36,356 bases of DNA from JANNOG01 sp050329415 (GTDB lineage: Bacteria; Actinomycetota; Actinomycetes; Actinomycetales; JBBAYJ01). The translations under genes were made by a program, and so were the position numbers. Within the stretch, counting starts at the first letter, position 1, and each line of letters starts with the position of its first letter. The stretch is taken from the NCBI GenBank assembly GCA_050329415.1, contig JBHJOS010000153.1:1-36356 (forward strand), read 5' to 3'. Shown in pieces: positions 7,268 to 14,638 of this stretch. The notes beneath the pieces were generated by a model. It saw nothing but the letters and a program-made list of their open reading frames with translations, searched no databases and was not told the DNA's origin.

Positions 7268-8641
7268 ATGTCGGCCATGTCGTCGCTGGCTCCGCGGCAT
7301 CGTCCGGCCCTCCCGCTCGTGGGCGCCCTCGCAGTCGCGGCGGTCACCCTCGGGATCGGGTTCGCTCACAAGTTCCCCTGCCACGACGGCGTGCCGGTCG
7401 AGGGGGAGCCGTGGGTCCACTCCTGCTACAGCGACATCCTCCCGCTGTACGGCGGGCGCGGGCTCGCCGAGGGCCTCCTGCCTTACCTCCAGGCGGACCT
7501 CGAGTACCCCGTGCTGACCGGCGCCCTGATGGCGGCCGTCGGGTTGCCGGTCCACGCCCTCGGCGAGCGCGGCCTGCTCGGGGGTGCCGACGCCGGCGTC
7601 GTCTTCTACTGGGCGACCGCCGCCGTGCTCGTCCTCCTGGCCCTGGTCACCGTGGCGGCGGTCGCGCTCATGCGCCGCGACCGGCCGTGGGACGCCGTCA
7701 TGGTGGCCGTCGCGCCCGGGCTGGCGATCGGCGCCGGGATCAACTGGGACCTGCTCGCCGTTGCCCTCACCACCCTGGCCCTGCTGGCCTGGCAGCGGCG
7801 GTCGCCGGTGGTCGCGGGCGCGCTGATCGGGCTGGCCGCGGCGGCGAAGTTCTACCCCCTGCTGATCCTGGGACCCCTGGTCCTGCTGTGCCTGCGGGCC
7901 GGGACCCCCGCGGGGCGCCGGGCCGCCGGCGGCGTCGTCGGGTCCGCGGCCGCGACCTGGGCCGCGGTGAACCTGCCGGTGGCGCTGGCCGCGCCCGAGG
8001 CCTGGGCGCGCTTCTACCGGTTCTCCTCCGAGCGTGGCGCCGACTGGGGGTCGCTGTGGTTCGTCGGTGACAACCTGCCCCTGGGGTGGACCCCCCTGGG
8101 GCCGGCCTTCGACCGGCTCGTCGGGGACGTCGGGCTGCTCAACGTCGCAGCCCAGGTGTCGTTCCTCGGGTGCTGCGCCGGTATCGCCGCCCTCATCTGG
8201 TTCGCACCGACGCGGCCGCGCCTGGCGTCGGTCGCGTTCCTCGTCGTCGCGGCCTTCCTCCTGACGAACAAGGTGTGGTCGCCGCAGTTCGTGCTGTGGC
8301 TGCTGCCGCTGGCGGTCCTCGCCCGCCCCCGGTGGCAGTGGTTCCTGGTGTGGCAGGCCGTCGAGGTTGCCTACGCCGTCAGCGTCTTCCGGGTCTTCCT
8401 CGACGAGGCCGGCAGCGGCCCGGCGCTGGTGCAAGCCGCCGTGGCCCGCTGGCTGGCGGTGGCGGTCCTCGCCGGCCTGGTCGTCGCGGAGACCCTGCGA
8501 CCGCGGCTGGACGTCGTCCGCGGTCGCGAGGGCGCAGCTCTCGGGACCGACCCCGACGCGGGGGTCCTGGCCGAGGACGTGGCCCCGCCCGCGCGGACGG
8601 GGCCACCCACCGGCCCCCGGGCCGGACGGCGGGTGCTGTGA
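7268..8641 (+). CDS. GT87-like polyprenol-phosphate mannosyltransferase, membrane protein
   Basis: A 457-residue polytopic protein with about ten hydrophobic spans, resembling the DUF2029/GT87 mannosyltransferases. Those enzymes transfer mannose from polyprenyl-phosphomannose to cell-envelope glycolipids on the outer face of the membrane. Features include an early HKFPCHDGVPV loop, an acidic segment LEYPVLTGALM after the first span, INWDLLAVALTTLALLAW, AAAKFYPLLILGPLV and NKVWSPQFVLWLLPL, all typical of this group. Three in-frame ATGs occur (7259, 7268, 7277). The one at 7268 fits a leaderless transcript from CAGTAT. The stop overlaps the next gene's GTG by four bases, so the two are probably co-translated. 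The acceptor substrate is unknown. Confidence 0.8.
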   Translation: MSAMSSLAPRHRPALPLVGALAVAAVTLGIGFAHKFPCHDGVPVEGEPWVHSCYSDILPLYGGRGLAEGLLPYLQADLEYPVLTGALMAAVGLPVHALGERGLLGGADAGVVFYWATAAVLVLLALVTVAAVALMRRDRPWDAVMVAVAPGLAIGAGINWDLLAVALTTLALLAWQRRSPVVAGALIGLAAAAKFYPLLILGPLVLLCLRAGTPAGRRAAGGVVGSAAATWAAVNLPVALAAPEAWARFYRFSSERGADWGSLWFVGDNLPLGWTPLGPAFDRLVGDVGLLNVAAQVSFLGCCAGIAALIWFAPTRPRLASVAFLVVAAFLLTNKVWSPQFVLWLLPLAVLARPRWQWFLVWQAVEVAYAVSVFRVFLDEAGSGPALVQAAVARWLAVAVLAGLVVAETLRPRLDVVRGREGAALGTDPDAGVLAEDVAPPARTGPPTGPRAGRRVL

Positions 8642-9381
8642 GCGGAGCGGACGAGGTCGCGGCCGCCTACACGGAGCTGCGCTGGCATCCCGCGCTGCGG
8701 CGGCGGGCTGACGAGGTCCACGCCGAGGCACTCGTCCGGGCCGCCTCGGCGTCGGCCGCCGTCGAGGGGGCCCGGGTCCCGGTCGACGTGCTCCGCCGCA
8801 CGGACGTCACCGTGCCGGAGGCGGGCCGCGACCCGGCCCTCGGCGTCGCCGTGGCGGCCCTGCGGGCCATGGCCGCGGTCGATCGGGCCGGGGGCACCCT
8901 CGTCCAGGCGCCGGCTCAGGTCCTCGCGCGGGTCCACGCGGCAGCCGCCGCCGGCCGCCTGCCGACCGCGTCGCTGGGCCGGCCGGCACCGGGCTCGCAG
9001 GCGACGCTGGCCCGGCTGCGAGACCTGCTGACCGCCGTCCGCGGCGGATCGGGCGCTCCGCTCGCCGGGTCCGCGGCGGATCTGGCCGGCGAGGTCCACG
9101 CCCTGATCCTCACGGCCGACGCCGTCCCTCCCGTCTCCGGGATCGCCGCCCGCGCGCTGGCCCGGGGGGTGCTGCGAGTGTCCGGACTCGACCCGCTCGG
9201 CGTCGCCGTGCCGGAGCGGGCGTGTGCGGCGGACCCGGCCGAGTACCTCTCGGCGTCGCGCGGATACGCGAGCGGGGACCGGGCGGGCCGGGCCGGGTGG
9301 CGGGCGTGGTGGCGGTCGGCGCTGCTCGCGGGCGCCGTCGAGGGCCGCGCCGCCGCGGACCGCGTCATGCGCGGGGGGTGA
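8638..9381 (+). CDS. Fic-like protein lacking the catalytic motif
   Basis: A 247-residue Ala-rich soluble protein. The N-terminal part (ALVRAASASAAVEGARVP) resembles the region that precedes the Fic core in Fic-family proteins. The place where the HPFxxGNGR AMPylation motif would lie reads VPPVSGIAARALARGVLRVSGL: the following helix is recognisable but the catalytic His, Phe, Asn and terminal Arg pattern is gone. It is probably a non-catalytic Fic descendant. Homologues next to the HAD-IB/ssd locus in other actinobacteria are often labelled oxidoreductase without basis. The GTG start overlaps the glycosyltransferase stop (GTGA). Function unknown. Confidence 0.6.
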   Translation: MSGADEVAAAYTELRWHPALRRRADEVHAEALVRAASASAAVEGARVPVDVLRRTDVTVPEAGRDPALGVAVAALRAMAAVDRAGGTLVQAPAQVLARVHAAAAAGRLPTASLGRPAPGSQATLARLRDLLTAVRGGSGAPLAGSAADLAGEVHALILTADAVPPVSGIAARALARGVLRVSGLDPLGVAVPERACAADPAEYLSASRGYASGDRAGRAGWRAWWRSALLAGAVEGRAAADRVMRGG

Positions 9382-9408
9382 CCCCGGGGCCGAGGTGCCG
9401 GGTCGGGC

Positions 9409-9450
9409 GGGGCGACCGATCCGGGGCGACCGATCCGGGGTGACCGACGG
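9409..9450. repeat. Three tandem 14-bp repeats between convergent genes
   Basis: GGGGCGACCGATCC occurs twice perfectly (9409-9422, 9423-9436), followed by a diverged third copy GGGGTGACCGACGG that ends exactly at the stop codon of the HAD phosphatase gene. It fills the 69-bp convergent gap. It is probably a slippage product; no function is evident. Confidence 0.8.
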
Positions 9451-10260
9451 TCAGGGGGAGCGTCGGCGCCGACGGGCCACGACGACGGCGGCGGAAGCGG
9501 TGAGCACGGCCACTCCCACGGCTCCGGCGACCGCACCGAGAGCGGTGGCGCTCGGGCGGGCGACGCGCAGCAGCCGGGTGACGGCGGCCTGCGGTGGCTC
9601 GAAGTGGAGCACCGGCCAGCCGTGGACCTGGGCGTGCTCGAGCAGCCGCCGGTCGGGATTGACGGCGTGGGGGCGGCCCACGGCGGCGAGCATCGCCAGA
9701 TCGGTGAAGGAGTCCGAGTAGGCGTAGCAGTCCTCGAGCCGGTAGCTGCGCTCCGCTGCGAGCGTGCGGATGGCCTCGGCCTTCGCCGGCCCGTAGCAGT
9801 AGAAGTCGACAATTCCGGTGTAGCGGCCGTCCGCGACGTCCATCCGGGTGGCCAGGACGTGGTCGATGCCGAGGCGCTCGGCGATGGGACGGACCACCTC
9901 CTCGGCGCTGGACGTGACGACGGCCACCTCGCGACCGTTCTCGCGGTGCCAGCGAATGAGCTCGGCGGCCTCCACGTGCAGCAGCGGCATGAGCACGTCG
10001 TCCAGGGCCGCCTCCACCGCCTTCGACACGACCGCCACGTCCCAGCCGGTCACCAGCTCGGTGAGGAACTGCTTCATCCGCTCCATCTGGACGTGGTCGG
10101 CGCCCCGCAGGACGTAGACCGCGTGCGCGTAGGCCGAGCGGGCCGCCGTCCCCGCGCCGACGAGCCCCATGTCACGGAAGGTCCGGCCGAGAGCCAGCGT
10201 GCTGGATGCGGCGAGGATCGTCTTGTCCAGATCGAAGAAGGCCGCCACCCGGTCCGACAC
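9451..10260 (-). CDS. HAD-IB family phosphatase, SerB-like
   Basis: A 269-residue HAD hydrolase. Motif I is FFDLDKT near the N-terminus, motif II is VVTSS in the middle, and the later acidic motif is YSDSFTDLAML. The cap region lies between motifs I and II as in subfamily IB. A C-terminal hydrophobic helix followed by RRRRR suggests a tail anchor in the membrane, with the catalytic domain in the cytosol. Homologues beside ssd (Rv3661 in M. tuberculosis) are annotated as phosphoserine-phosphatase-like, but the substrate is unproven. The GTG start at 10260 follows a TAGCGT -10 by 8 nt, so the transcript is probably leaderless. It is divergent from the 6C RNA and ssd. Confidence 0.88.
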   Translation of the reverse strand: MSDRVAAFFDLDKTILAASSTLALGRTFRDMGLVGAGTAARSAYAHAVYVLRGADHVQMERMKQFLTELVTGWDVAVVSKAVEAALDDVLMPLLHVEAAELIRWHRENGREVAVVTSSAEEVVRPIAERLGIDHVLATRMDVADGRYTGIVDFYCYGPAKAEAIRTLAAERSYRLEDCYAYSDSFTDLAMLAAVGRPHAVNPDRRLLEHAQVHGWPVLHFEPPQAAVTRLLRVARPSATALGAVAGAVGVAVLTASAAVVVARRRRRSP

Positions 10261-10268
10261 GGGAGACC

Positions 10269-10274
10269 ACGCTA
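10269..10274 (-). promoter_or_regulatory. Predicted leaderless -10 of HAD phosphatase (TAGCGT)
   Basis: TAGCGT is followed by 8 nt and the GTG at 10260 on the minus strand. This matches the spacing seen before many other starts in this window. Confidence 0.45.
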
Positions 10275-10389
10275 CCGACCCCGCGGGTCCGGGGACATTC
10301 GAGGCATGAAGGGAGCCGGGCAGCCGGGCAGCCGGTCGATCCCTCGCCGGGGGAGTTGCGTTGCCGGGCTGGGGGGAGCAGACTTCCAG

Positions 10390-10480
10390 TAGGGCTTCCC
10401 CCCAGCCCTAAAGAAGCCGGACTCTCCCCCCCGAGTCCTGGCTTCGGCGGCCCCGGCTCCCCCCTGCCGGGGCCGCTCTC
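10390..10480 (+). ncRNA. 6C RNA (B11/scr3559-type small RNA)
   Basis: The 336-bp gap between the HAD phosphatase and ssd holds consecutive hairpins whose loops are cytosine runs, the defining feature of the actinobacterial 6C RNA. Hairpin A has a 6-bp stem AGGGCT/AGCCCT (10391-10409) with loop TCCCCCC. Hairpin B has an 11-bp stem with one bulge (10414-10444) and a loop with seven C. Hairpin C has a perfect 11-bp GC stem (10447-10476) with loop TCCCCCCT and probably acts as terminator. Location and direction match M. tuberculosis B11, between Rv3660c (ssd) and Rv3661. 6C is reported to base-pair with G-rich mRNA sites through these loops. Ends are uncertain: if TAGGGC at 10390 is the -10, the RNA starts near 10402 and would lose hairpin A. 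Confidence 0.85.
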
Positions 10481-10509
10481 ATGTCCGGGCATCGGCGGTC
10501 CCGCGCAGT

Positions 10510-10552
10510 CGTCCACAACCCGACCCTGCGTCGTCCGTCCACAGCCCGACCC
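10510..10552 (+). promoter_or_regulatory. Two DnaA-box-like repeats upstream of ssd
   Basis: A 17-bp element (CGTCCACAACCCGACCC, then the same with one A-to-G change) occurs at 10510-10526 and 10536-10552, exactly 26 bp apart. The core GTCCACA resembles the high-GC DnaA box TTGTCCACA. The copies lie 45-90 bp before the ssd start. They may be operator sites; the binding protein is unknown. Confidence 0.5.
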
Positions 10553-10596
10553 AGGTCGTCGAACGCGCGCCGGGGTGTCGGGTCCCTACTGGCCGT

Positions 10597-11688
10597 GTGA
10601 CCCGAGACCCGTTCCCCTCTCCGTCCCCGGGGCCCTTCCGGCCCGACGTCGCCGTCGTGACCGATCGTCCGGACCTCCGGGCGGTGGTCGCCTCCGCCGC
10701 CGCGGATGTGCCGGGCTGCCGGGTGGTCGGGGTACCTGCCGCCGAGGCCGCCGCTGTGCCCGGCCGGTTCCACGCCGCGGTCCTCGGCGTCGATGCGCTG
10801 GCCGTCCTGGCTCCCGCGGGACGGCCCGGGGGCACCTGCCGCATGGCCGCGGTCGCGGCACAGGACGACGACCTCGATCCCGCATGGCCCGCGGCGCTCG
10901 CGGTCGGGGTCGAGCTCGTCGCCGGCCCCGGACGGGGCGACCTCGCCGGATGGCTGCGCCGTCTCGCCGCAGGGCCCGCGGGCGCCGTCGGCGTCGTGGG
11001 CGGCCGGGGCGGTGCCGGGGCCAGCACCGCGGCGGTCGCCCTGGCCCGCGCCGCTGCCACGGCAGCCGGCGGCGCGGTCCTCGTCGATGCCGACCCGGTC
11101 GGCGGAGGCCTCGACCTCGCGTTGGGCGCCGAGGCGGCGGCCGGGCTGCGGTGGCCGGATCTGGGCGACGCCCAGGGGGCTCCGCCGGCGGGCCTGCTGG
11201 CCGCGCTTCCGGTGCTCGACGGCGTGGCCGTCGTCTCCCACGGCCGCGAACGCAGCGACGGCGGCCACCGACCGGACGTCGCCGTCACCGCCGCGGTGGT
11301 CGATGCCTGCCTGGCAGGTGGTCGTCCCGTGGTGGTCGACCTGCCACGCCGCGCCGACGACGCGACCCGTGCCGTCCTGTCGCGTTGCACCCTGCTCGTG
11401 GTGGTGGTCCCGGCCGAGGTCCGCGCCTGTGCTGCGGCGGCCGCGCTCCTGGACGAGCTGGGGGTGGCGGTCCCGGACGTCCGCCTCCTCGTCCGCGGCC
11501 CCGCTCCGGCGGGGCTGACTGCCGAGGACGTCGCCGCCGCAGTGGGGATTCCGTCGTTCGCCGAGGTCCGCCCGGAACCTGGTCTTGCTGCCGCGCTGGA
11601 TCGGGGCGAACGGATAGCCGCCTCTGCCCGGTCGCCGTTGCGGACCTGGGCGGCCGGCGTCGTCGCGACGGGACCGGGTGCACGGTGA
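10597..11688 (+). CDS. ssd: Ssd/CpaE-like septum-site or pilus-assembly ATPase-like protein
   Basis: A 363-residue protein. An N-terminal receiver-like domain without clear phosphorylation residues (to ~125) is followed by a ParA/MinD/CpaE-type domain. The P-loop position reads GGRGGAGASTAAVALARA, in which the Walker lysines are replaced. Actinobacterial Ssd proteins are known for this, so classical ATP hydrolysis is doubtful. VLVDADPVGGGLDLALG and VVVDLPRRADDATR match the later ParA motifs. Rv3660c is the characterised relative, linked to septum regulation; CpaE relatives position Tad pilus machinery. It leads the tad gene run and overlaps tadA by GTGA. The GTG at 10597 is preceded by TACTGG, a poor -10. 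Confidence 0.85.
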   Translation: MTRDPFPSPSPGPFRPDVAVVTDRPDLRAVVASAAADVPGCRVVGVPAAEAAAVPGRFHAAVLGVDALAVLAPAGRPGGTCRMAAVAAQDDDLDPAWPAALAVGVELVAGPGRGDLAGWLRRLAAGPAGAVGVVGGRGGAGASTAAVALARAAATAAGGAVLVDADPVGGGLDLALGAEAAAGLRWPDLGDAQGAPPAGLLAALPVLDGVAVVSHGRERSDGGHRPDVAVTAAVVDACLAGGRPVVVDLPRRADDATRAVLSRCTLLVVVVPAEVRACAAAAALLDELGVAVPDVRLLVRGPAPAGLTAEDVAAAVGIPSFAEVRPEPGLAAALDRGERIAASARSPLRTWAAGVVATGPGAR

Positions 11689-12608
11689 CGCGCGCTGCGC
11701 TGGGACCGCTCACCCCCGTCGTCACCCCCGACGTCACCGACGTCCTCGTCAACGGCCCGGGACAGGTGTGGGTCGACGGCCGCGGGGGCCTGCGCCGGGT
11801 TGCCGTCACTGCGCTCGACACCGAGGCCCAGGTGCGCCAGCTCGCCCAGCGCCTGGCTGCGGCGGGTGGGCGCCGGCTGGACGACGCCTGTCCGTACGCC
11901 GACGTCCGCCTGCCCGGCGGGATCCGGGTGCACGCGGTGCTCGAAGCTCTGTGCCGGGGCGGCACCCACGTCAGCCTCCGGGTGCCGAGGCCCGTCCCGC
12001 CGCGGCTGGCCGACCTGGCGGACCAGGGCGGCCTCGACCCGGGGACGGCCGACGTTCTCGCGGGCGCGGCTGCCGCGGGCGAGGGAATCGTCGTGAGCGG
12101 CCTCACCGGCAGCGGCAAGACGACCCTGCTCGCCGCCGCGCTCGCCCACGTCCCCGGCGACCGTCGAATCGTCGTCGTCGAGGACGCCGCGGAGCTGTCC
12201 GTGGCCCATCCGCACGTCGTGCACCTGGAGGCGCGACAACCCAACGTCGAGGGCGCGGGCGGGGTCGGCCTCGACGTCCTCGTCCGGCAGGCGCTGCGGA
12301 TGCGACCGGATCACCTGGTCGTCGGTGAGGTGCGCGGCCCCGAGGTCAGAGACCTGGTGTCGGCACTGTCCACCGGTCACGCGGGCGCCACCACGGTGCA
12401 CGCCGCAGCGCCGGACGCCGTGCCGGACCGAATCGGGCAGCTGGCCGAGGCGTCCGGCATGGACGCGGCGGCGGCGGTGCGTCGGTTCCGCGCCGCCATG
12501 GGGCTCCTGGTGCACGTCCAGCGGGACGAGTCGGGTCGCCGGCAGGTGGCCGGCGCCTGGGGCTGGGGCGCCGGGGCTCGGCTGCATCGCCGGGACGGCC
12601 GGGGATGA
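11685..12608 (+). CDS. tadA: TadA/CpaF-type secretion ATPase
   Basis: A type II/IV secretion ATPase that powers Tad (Flp-type) pilus assembly at the cytoplasmic membrane. The 307 residues include the N-terminal VTDVLVNGPGQVWVDGRGG, Walker A GLTGSGKTT at 139-147, the Asp-box region VVVEDAAELS, the Walker B region MRPDHLVVGEVRGPEV and the His box STGHAGATTVHA. It is shorter than most TadA proteins because the N-terminal extension is missing, in line with short actinobacterial forms such as Rv3659c (about 350 residues). The GTG overlaps the ssd stop and the gene's own stop overlaps the next ATG, so the operon is translationally coupled. Confidence 0.93.
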   Translation: MTRAALGPLTPVVTPDVTDVLVNGPGQVWVDGRGGLRRVAVTALDTEAQVRQLAQRLAAAGGRRLDDACPYADVRLPGGIRVHAVLEALCRGGTHVSLRVPRPVPPRLADLADQGGLDPGTADVLAGAAAAGEGIVVSGLTGSGKTTLLAAALAHVPGDRRIVVVEDAAELSVAHPHVVHLEARQPNVEGAGGVGLDVLVRQALRMRPDHLVVGEVRGPEVRDLVSALSTGHAGATTVHAAAPDAVPDRIGQLAEASGMDAAAAVRRFRAAMGLLVHVQRDESGRRQVAGAWGWGAGARLHRRDGRG

Positions 12609-13255
12609 GCGAGGCCGGCGGGACGGTTGTCGGGGTGCTGCTGTCGACGATGGCCGTCCCGCTCCTGGTGGTGGCCGCCGTCCTGTGGGCTCCGGGACCA
12701 CCACTGCAGCGTCTGGAACGGCGGGTGCGGCGCCGGCCGGTGCCGGGGGTCGACGACGGCCCAGTGACCGCGATCGGGGTGGCGGCCGTCGCCGACCGTC
12801 TGGCGGCCGCCGTCGAGGCCGGCTTGCCGCTGCCCGCGGCCTGGGCCCACGCGACGGGACCCGCAGGGTCGATGACGATCGACTCGGCCGATCCTGTGGA
12901 TCGCCAGGCGGCGGCCGGGCTCGAGGTCGCGCTCCGGCTGGCCGGCGACCATGGTCTGCCCGCGGCGGAGGTGGCACGCGCCGTCGCCGATGCCGCCCGC
13001 GACGTGCGGGCGGCGGACACCGCTCGGGCGGCGGCGAGCGCCGGTCCGCTAGCGGCTGCTCGCATCGTCGCCGGACTCCCGCTGGCGGGCCCGGTTCTCG
13101 CCGCGCTGCTCGGCGTGGACGTCGCCGCCATCCTGTTGGGGACGACCTGGGGGAGGGCCTGCCTCGCGGGCGGCCTCACCCTGGTCGCAGTCGCAGCCTG
13201 GTGGTCGCACCGGCTGGTGGTCCGCGCGCGCACCGAGTCGAGGGTCGACTCATGA
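12605..13255 (+). CDS. tadB: TadB-like type II secretion F-domain membrane protein
   Basis: A 216-residue inner-membrane platform protein of the Tad system. It has an N-terminal hydrophobic span (GTVVGVLLSTMAVPLLVVAAVLW), a soluble T2SSF domain with VADRLAAAVEAGLPLPAAW and a repeated helical region, and C-terminal hydrophobic helices (AARIVAGLPLAGPVLAALLG and a final span). It is shorter than proteobacterial TadB, as is usual in this phylum. The start overlaps tadA (ATGA) and the stop overlaps tadC (ATGA). It is expected to interact with TadC and TadA. Confidence 0.85.
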   Translation: MSEAGGTVVGVLLSTMAVPLLVVAAVLWAPGPPLQRLERRVRRRPVPGVDDGPVTAIGVAAVADRLAAAVEAGLPLPAAWAHATGPAGSMTIDSADPVDRQAAAGLEVALRLAGDHGLPAAEVARAVADAARDVRAADTARAAASAGPLAAARIVAGLPLAGPVLAALLGVDVAAILLGTTWGRACLAGGLTLVAVAAWWSHRLVVRARTESRVDS

Positions 13256-13830
13256 ACGCAGCGGACGGGACGGGGACGCTTGCGCTGGCCGCCCTGTTCG
13301 CCGCCGCCGCCGGGTGGACGGCCCACGGTCCTCCGGTCGGGCTGGGCCGGCTCCGCTCGCCCGCGGACGTCTGGCCCGGCTTGTCCGACCTCGCTCTCGT
13401 CGTCGATCTCGTCGCGGCGGCGCTGCGCGCGGGACTGCCGCTCCCGCTCGCCCTGCGGGCTGTGGGCGAGGCCGCTCAGCCCGCCACCCACGACCGGCGC
13501 CGCACCCGGGGTCCCGGGACCGGCGCCGGACTGGAACGCCTCGCGGACGTCCTGGCGACGGGGGACGACGTCACGGCCGTGGCGGTCCCGCCCGGGCTCG
13601 CGCCGCTGGTGGACGCGGTGGACTTCGCCGCGCGCACCGGTGCCCCGCTCGCGCCGCTGCTGGCCGAGGTCGCGCGCTCGGTGCGCCGGCGGCGGCGCGA
13701 GGCCTCGATCCGCGCCGCCGGTCGGCTGTCGGCGTCGCTGGTGCTGCCGCTCGGGCTGGCCGCCCTGCCGGGCTTCCTGTTGCTCGGGGTCGCGCCTGTG
13801 GTCGTCCGGCTCATGACTGCCCTCGGCTGA
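13252..13830 (+). CDS. tadC: TadC-like type II secretion F-domain membrane protein
   Basis: A 192-residue T2SSF-family protein that partners TadB in the pilus assembly platform. It has a short N-terminal hydrophobic segment, then LSDLALVVDLVAAALRAGLP typical of the family, a cytosolic helical region ending in RSVRRRRREASIRAAGRL, and a C-terminal hydrophobic hairpin (LVLPLGLAALPGFLLLGVAPVVV). The length agrees with short actinobacterial TadC (Rv3657c is about 190 residues). The ATG overlaps the tadB stop. A 137-bp gap follows before the pilin-like gene. Confidence 0.85.
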   Translation: MNAADGTGTLALAALFAAAAGWTAHGPPVGLGRLRSPADVWPGLSDLALVVDLVAAALRAGLPLPLALRAVGEAAQPATHDRRRTRGPGTGAGLERLADVLATGDDVTAVAVPPGLAPLVDAVDFAARTGAPLAPLLAEVARSVRRRRREASIRAAGRLSASLVLPLGLAALPGFLLLGVAPVVVRLMTALG

Positions 13831-13835
13831 GCGAT

Positions 13836-13870
13836 GTCCACAGGCCCCCGGTGGGTGACGGGTCCACAGG
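13836..13870 (+). promoter_or_regulatory. Two GTCCACAGG elements upstream of the pilin gene
   Basis: GTCCACAGG occurs at 13836-13844 and 13862-13870, 26 bp apart. This is the same core and the same spacing as the pair upstream of ssd. The pair is in the tadC-pilin gap, about 100-130 bp before the pilin ATG. A shared regulator or DnaA binding is a possible reading. Confidence 0.45.
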
Positions 13871-13967
13871 CGGCGACGCGGGAGGACCGGTCCCACGGCG
13901 TCGCCCCGGCAGCGTTCCCGTCGTTCCGCCCGACCGGGCGGGCTCCTCTCACGGAAGGACCCCTCGC

Positions 13968-14279
13968 ATGACCACCTTCATGGCCCCCCGCCCCGGCGAC
14001 GAGCCCGACGACACGTCCGAGGACGGCCTGGACCACCGGGACAGCGCCGGCGACGGCGCAGCCGGCGACCAGATCGCTGACGGGACCGGGGCTGCCCGGC
14101 CCCGGCGGATCCCCCGTCCCGGCCGACCCGCTGACGAAGGGATGGCCACGGCCGAGTACGCCGTCGCGACGCTCGCGGCCGTCGGCTTCGCCGGGCTGCT
14201 GCTCACCGTTCTGCGCAGTGGCGAGGTACAGGAGATGCTCCTCGATCTCGTTCGCCGCGCCCTCGCGGTCGCCGGATGA
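13968..14279 (+). CDS. DUF4244 Flp-pilin-like protein
   Basis: A 103-residue protein, probably the Flp-type pilin subunit. A hydrophilic, acidic N-terminal leader of about 58 residues is followed by a prepilin cleavage motif, EG before MATAEYAV, with Glu at +5 and Tyr at +6 of the mature form. A hydrophobic helix (ATLAAVGFAGLLLTVL) and a short amphipathic C-terminus follow. The leader is unusually long for Flp pilins but typical of DUF4244. The ATG has a GGAAGGA site upstream. A prepilin peptidase would be needed and is not encoded here. The stop overlaps tadE (ATGA). Confidence 0.85.
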   Translation: MTTFMAPRPGDEPDDTSEDGLDHRDSAGDGAAGDQIADGTGAARPRRIPRPGRPADEGMATAEYAVATLAAVGFAGLLLTVLRSGEVQEMLLDLVRRALAVAG

Positions 14280-14638
14280 CCTTCGTCCGAGGGCAGCAGG
14301 GCAGCGTCACGGCGGAACTCGCCGTGGCGCTGCCCGCCCTGGTCCTCGTCATCGCCACCGTCACCGGTGCGGGCGCCGTGGCGCGGGCGACCGCGCGCTG
14401 CCACGACGCCGCGTGGACCGGGGCCCGCCTCCTGGCGAGGGACGAGGCCCCCACGCAGGCCCGGGCCACCGCGGCCCGCGCTGCCCCGCCGGGTGCCGAG
14501 ATCCAGCACGCCGTCTCCGGAGGCGAGGTCACCGTGCTGGTGTCCGCCGAGGTCCAGCTCGGTGCGGGTGACATCGGACGGCTGCCCGTCCGGTGCCGCG
14601 CGACGGCCCCGCTCGAGAATCCGGAGGGCGGGTCGTGA
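14276..14638 (+). CDS. tadE: TadE-like pseudopilin
   Basis: A 120-residue TadE-family protein. QGSVTAELAVALPALVLVIATV is the N-terminal membrane helix with the conserved Glu, and a predicted cleavage site lies before the hydrophobic stretch. The mature part carries two Cys (CHDAAWTG and VRCRATA) that could form a disulfide outside the cell. TadE proteins are minor pseudopilins that support Flp pilus assembly. The gene is translationally coupled to its neighbours on both sides (ATGA and GTGA overlaps). Confidence 0.85.
   Translation: MTFVRGQQGSVTAELAVALPALVLVIATVTGAGAVARATARCHDAAWTGARLLARDEAPTQARATAARAAPPGAEIQHAVSGGEVTVLVSAEVQLGAGDIGRLPVRCRATAPLENPEGGS

Noticed and set aside
7250..8731. 5' extension of the sensor kinase frame to 897 codons
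   Set aside because: The added part lies antisense to the glycosyltransferase and Fic-like genes and has no domain content; the kinase begins at its membrane span.
10510..10552. Replication origin suggested by DnaA-box-like repeats
   Set aside because: Only two weak boxes, no dnaA/dnaN neighbours and no AT-rich unwinding region. Kept as possible regulatory sites only.
13968..14279. Phage or toxin gene
   Set aside because: The EG-MATAEY cleavage motif plus hydrophobic helix and the tad context identify a pilin-like DUF4244 protein.
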